Source: Corinectria fuckeliana (Eukaryota > Ascomycota > Sordariomycetes > Hypocreales > Nectriaceae). From it: a stretch of DNA of 64,000 bases. A program made the translations under genes and the position numbers. The stretch is taken from assembly GCA_019137255.1 (NCBI GenBank), contig WPDH01000027.1, forward strand, positions 496,001-560,000, written 5' to 3'. Position 1 is the first letter of the stretch. Every line of letters begins with the position of its first letter. Positions 60,001 to 64,000 of the stretch are shown here, piece after piece. The notes under the pieces were generated by a model that was given only the letters and a program-made list of their open reading frames with translations, made no database searches and had not been told where the DNA came from.

Positions 60001-61650
60001 GGAAACCCAAGAACTCCTGAGTGTCTTGCTGGCCCCAGCCAGAGAAGGTGCTTCGGCAGCGGCCAACGGTAGTCTTGAAGTCTCGAGGACTCACGGAGCC
60101 CTTGCCCTCCATGTAAATCTCCTTGAGCAGGTTTCCATACGCCATGGCAACTTTGCCGTTGTACCCCAGCGGGTTAGTCTTATTTACCTCGTCGGAGTAG
60201 GTGCCTGTGAGGAAGTACTTTGTCAACTCCTCGACACTACGGACACATTGCAAAGCCGAGTTCATGTAGCATGTGTTTCCGAGGTTCTGGAGACCCACGG
60301 CACCAATGCTGCGGCCCGATTTCTTCTGGGCCCGGCCCCGGGTCAAGATGCCGCCAGGAGCGGGACTGTTTCGGCCGCTGACGGGAGCGGAAGCGGAGGC
60401 CAGCGCATTACCACGGGTAGGGATGGCCTTGTCATTACCGCGCTGGCGACCAGTGTAAGTACTGACCCAGAATTGGTCAATCGCCTCGTCAATAATAATG
60501 GTCTGGTCGGTGACTAGTGAATAAATCTGCAGCGATGCTTTTCCGTTGTAGTTCTGGTTGCTGGTCTGGTCGACAAGAGGGCACTTGATCTTCTCGTCAC
60601 GGACCTGAGCAAAGGTAGCGACATCAAGTAGTAGCTTCGACCACGAATCGGTGGGGCCCTCGCCACCGACTCGGCCAGGAGAATCCGGGGGCGTGAGCGC
60701 TCGACGAGGTTCGGAGGGACCAGTAATAGGTATCGGTTGGGGGACCATCCACAAGCGGATTCTACGGTCCATGGGGACTCCAGTGAACGTCTTGACATCC
60801 TTAACGAAGGTCTGCGCGTGATAGTTTCGACTTCTGGCGAGAACAACAGGAGCGGGATCTTTTGCCTTGAGAGACTGTTCGATAGGCAGCGGGCTGACCT
60901 CGGACCACAGGCGGTGGATTCGGAAAAGTGGCGGGTGGTACTCGTACATGATGTTCGGCTCAGCTTCGCTCTCGGCAGTGTTGATGGCAGTGCGGACGAT
61001 GGCCGGCTGGCCGTCCTTGACACCATACCAATCGACGACCATCTTCCAGGCATCCTCAGAGAACAATTGAAAGGATTCGTCGCCAGATCCGGGCTTGAGG
61101 CGCACAAACTTGGCGCCGTTGGGCTCCTCCAAGACCTCCTCGATGATGTCAGAGTTGTCGACGGGACCGAGAGGCTCGTTGGATGGCTCAGCTTTGCTAT
61201 CCTTGGAGTCGCCACGCAGGGCGAGCGCCTTGTCGACCCAAGAGCGCGACACGAGATAGGCCTGGCCGCCATCCTTCATGGGCTCCTCCGTAAACGCCTT
61301 TAGGAGGGTTTCGATGATCTTGACCTGCTCGTGGAGAGGAGGCACTGCTGCAATTATGCGTTAGCACATTCCCGTGGGACTAGAATATTGGCTTCTCTAT
61401 TGGCGAGCTTACGCAGGGAGGGAGAGGATCCGTTGGTCGCGGCGGAAGGCTCAGGAGCGTCGAGACTCATGGCTCGAGGTAGGGCGCCAGAGGACAGCTG
61501 GGATGCGTCGGCCGAGTCGGTAGCGGTGGCCTGTGAAGTAGCCATTTCCACGTCACGAGCCTTGGCCGTCCCGTTTTCCGGATCCATGCTAGAAGCACGT
61601 CGTTTCAGTGGTGATGATGATCGGTGGGGTATATCTGCCTCGCCATTCAT
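57002..61650 (-). CDS. ubp12: ubiquitin-specific protease, Ubp12 type (DUSP + USP)
   Basis: Exons: first exon ending at 61413, then 61347..58640, 58586..57845, 57783..57002. From the first in-frame ATG (61650) this gives 1489 aa, but the frame is open without ATG to about 62280, so the real 5' end probably lies further upstream. A DUSP domain spans about residues 80-190 (YLVSRSWVDKALAL...). The USP Cys box is GLQNLGNTCYMNSALQ (Cys439 in this numbering), followed by GQQDTQEFLGFLLDGL. The zinc-ribbon cysteines are LKCPECGK and YCPRCKEHR, and the His box is GLGGGHYTAYAKN. An insert between the zinc-ribbon Cys pairs and an acidic tail (YEGEEDDDEGDDGTEAGEG) are normal for Ubp12/USP15-like enzymes, which remove ubiquitin from substrates. 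Introns of 65, 53 and 61 bp have CTAAC branch sites. Confidence 0.88.
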
Positions 61651-63935
61651 AATGGCACGCCTGGAAACACGAAAGGGAGACTGGCTTCTGGTGGAGGCGG
61701 GGAAGGGACCAGTGTCGTCTCCCCCACGGTCGCTTTCGATGGAGAGGTCGGCGTAGGCTGAGGCGGCGGGGGACGAGGCGGCGGAGGAGGCGTAGTCGGC
61801 GGAGACGAGAGAGGAGGCCTGCTGCTGGAGGCGCGGGGGCAAGCTGGACGCGGGTTGGGAGTCTGCCCGGAGGTAGGAGGGAGTATCAGGACCCGAGCCC
61901 ACGGAGGCGGCGGAGAAGGAGAGGGCGGGATCGTCGTCGATTTCGAGTTCGCACGAGGGCAGGACGGAGTCGGGCGAGGGTGAGTCGTCAAGCGGATCCT
62001 GGCCGTGGGTTCGGGGGCGGGAAAGCTTTCTCTTCTTTAAAGACGACGTCTTGACAGCGAGCTGCCCTGGCAGAGGCAGCTCGGAGGGGGACGGGGAGGG
62101 GGGGGACGACGAGGAGGCGGCGATGCCGAGGGCGGGGACGAGGACGGGAACGGGAACGGGGACGGGGTCGGGGACGGAGTTGGACACAGCTGGCTGAGGA
62201 GGAGAAATCGCGGACGCGGGAGAGACGCAGGCGAGGCTGCTGATGGCGATGACGATGGCGATGGCGATGGTCTTCTTGCATTAGAATGGGACCCGAGGCC
62301 GGTTTGGAGGGGGGTGTTTGTAATTTTTAGGAATAGAACCAGCCTCAGCTAGCAGAGGTCAAAAACCCAGAGAGGGCACACGGCCACAGTGCATCCCGTC
62401 GGGGCAGTGGAGGATGCGGCCGGCGGCGGTGACACGGTGGGGCTGGAAAACGGGCCCGCCAGCCAGGCAAATAAAGTCTACATAGGTACGGTGCAACAAT
62501 AGAATAGACTACCTACATAGGCCTAGGTAGTAGTTATCTAGGTACAATAGGCTGCAATAGGCACGTACATTACGTATCTACCTATCTAGTAATAAGTTCC
62601 ATACCTTGGTGGCGGGGAATTGATCAGGAGGGATGGACGGTGGCAGGGCTTCCCATCATAAGAATAGTAGAGAATCACATGGACCGAGCTGAGCTGGACC
62701 GAGCTGAGCAGGAGGTGGGACGCCTTAGAGAAGGAGACTTGGCTTTCCCGCATTGTATTCGTACTCTAGGCTGTTACTAGTAGTAGTAAACAGCGTCAAT
62801 GAACCCTTTTCATTGATCAGCGCAATTCCCATTGCCTGCGTGTGTAGTAGGCGGGAATTTCTCTCACCAACTTCCAATTCAAGGAGCCACATGTACCCAA
62901 CTCTGTGTCGTACCGTTTGGTTCCTTTGGCTGTCCTGGAGCACTCATGATACATACCTAGAAGGTAATCTGGAGGTGGGGAAAAGGGCAAAGAACCCTAC
63001 CCTATTAGACTACCTACCCATGAGAGAGAAAATTTGACCGGGGCCGGGCAACGACCATGACATGGAGCATGTTGCCTGGTACTAGCCTGTGCACTATCAC
63101 AGCGCCCTAAACTTAGGCTTCCATTCCCCTCTCTCCCCGAGATCTGTCTGGGCGCTAAGTTAATTGGTGTCCACCCTAGGTTGGTAGGTATGTAGGTAGT
63201 GAAAGCCGTCATCATGATGCTTCCCGTCGCCTGCTTATTTTTCGCTCTAGGTTTCTTGTTTCACCAGCTTGTCATCTGTATTGTCAATTCAACGTAACGT
63301 ATTAAAAGGAGCCAAGAGTCCAGATCTATCGACCCACCTAGGTCAGGGTAGATCACTGCTAACTGGGCATGGGATCATTCTAAGTTGAAGAGGTTTCACT
63401 CTACAACGAGAGCTTTTCATGTAAACAGGAATCCTATTTATTACCTAGATAGTGCTTCATACACCCGGTCATTAATCTAATCCTTGTCAAATTATCATGG
63501 ATCAGTCAGAGTAGAAATGATAGTCGCTGCCGATTATGTCAAGGTTCGGTCCGATTCTTGGGGGTGAACAAGGTCTTTATGCAGTCTGGCAACTGCTTTC
63601 TCAACTCTAGCAAACACGCATTCTGCTCCTTATGCGAGTGCAACTCGCCAGGTCTCAGGTACGCCAGCCGCATACTTCTAATCGCTGTCTAACTCCTGGT
63701 TTTTGCTTTTCCTTTCCACCATGCACCTGATACACAACCAAGTCAAGCCGCCAACAAACCAATCCCAAGTAGCAGAACACAGTCCATGACTTCCTTCAAC
63801 TATCCATGCAAGGGCGTGTCTGAACGTGCTGGCAGGCAACGCTGTCAATTCGGCAAAGCTTCATTTCGCACAAATAGAGCTCGAGCCAACAACCCAAGAC
63901 CAAGAGCCCCCCCACCTCCCCGCGGCAACGCTCCT
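61651..63935. other. probable 5' part of the ubp12 gene, then intergenic DNA
   Basis: From 61651 to about 62280 the minus strand continues the ubp12 frame (Ser/Pro/Ala-rich, with VPVPVPVLVP) without an ATG; a TTTCTCCTCCTCAG acceptor-like sequence (62204-62191) suggests a further upstream exon. Beyond that, 62.3-63.9 kb holds clusters of TACCTA/TAGGTA elements (62478-62590, 63165-63200) and no recognised gene. Confidence 0.45.
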
Positions 63936-64000
63936 TCAGAGCTTCGCGTCGGTATCCTCATACTCGGTCAGATCCTTGACTGGACGAGGCCCCGAGCTTA
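63936..64000 (-). CDS. possible C-terminal end of a gene that continues beyond the window
   Basis: One minus-strand frame reads SSGPRPVKDLTEYEDTDAKL and then TGA at 63938..63936, entering from beyond the right edge. The other two frames close quickly. The peptide looks like a real hydrophilic protein end, but 20 codons are too few to identify a family or exclude chance. Confidence 0.3.
   Translation of the reverse strand, partial: SSGPRPVKDLTEYEDTDAKL

Overview
The window is nuclear DNA of a filamentous ascomycete (Pezizomycotina). The gene content and style fit Sordariomycetes, possibly Hypocreales, although the order is an inference from general resemblance and not from a search. The evidence is short spliceosomal introns (about 46-180 bp, many with CTAAC/CTGAC branch sites), fungal-specific families (Zn2Cys6 regulator, DUF3074, Sip3-like C-terminus), a fungal-type tRNA-Arg and CT-rich 5' leaders. 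I rebuilt exon structures by hand; every multi-exon model called complete adds up to an open frame divisible by three.

Layout. 1-10 kb is gene-dense housekeeping: the 3' end of a Sip3/Lam-type lipid-transfer protein gene, a DUF3074 coiled-coil protein with a GC-AG intron, the Trm732/THADA tRNA-methylation partner (minus), and ribosomal protein uL1 (plus) divergent from it. 10.5-12.1 kb is a broken phosphotransferase-family gene whose stops look RIP-like. 12.4-14.3 kb is the GPI mannosyltransferase Smp3. 17.4-21.3 kb holds Skp1 and Arl1, separated by a poly-G assembly join. 23.7-26.3 kb has a small-subunit catalase and an unrecognised small protein. 28.9-30.0 kb is an unrecognised Met/Gly-tailed protein.

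36.8-45.7 kb carries a possible small functional group: a long-chain fatty alcohol oxidase, a Zn2Cys6 regulator and a divergently transcribed MFS transporter, with an intron-containing tRNA-Arg(UCG) inside the group. 46.7-49.6 kb is the high-affinity cAMP phosphodiesterase. 57.0-61.7 kb or beyond is a Ubp12-type deubiquitinase whose first exon I could not fix. The last 65 bases may be the 3' end of another minus-strand gene.

The rest is long intergenic DNA with no convincing gene (about 30.0-36.8 kb and 49.6-57.0 kb are the largest stretches). It is peppered with a short palindrome-like motif (TACCTAGGTA and relatives), and the window contains three NN joins inside G or C homopolymers. I saw no transposon, rRNA gene, CRISPR or clear biosynthetic cluster core gene. 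Nothing here is plainly a new biological system; the best leads are the unrecognised genes, the oxidase/regulator/transporter group, the decayed phosphotransferase gene and the dispersed motif.
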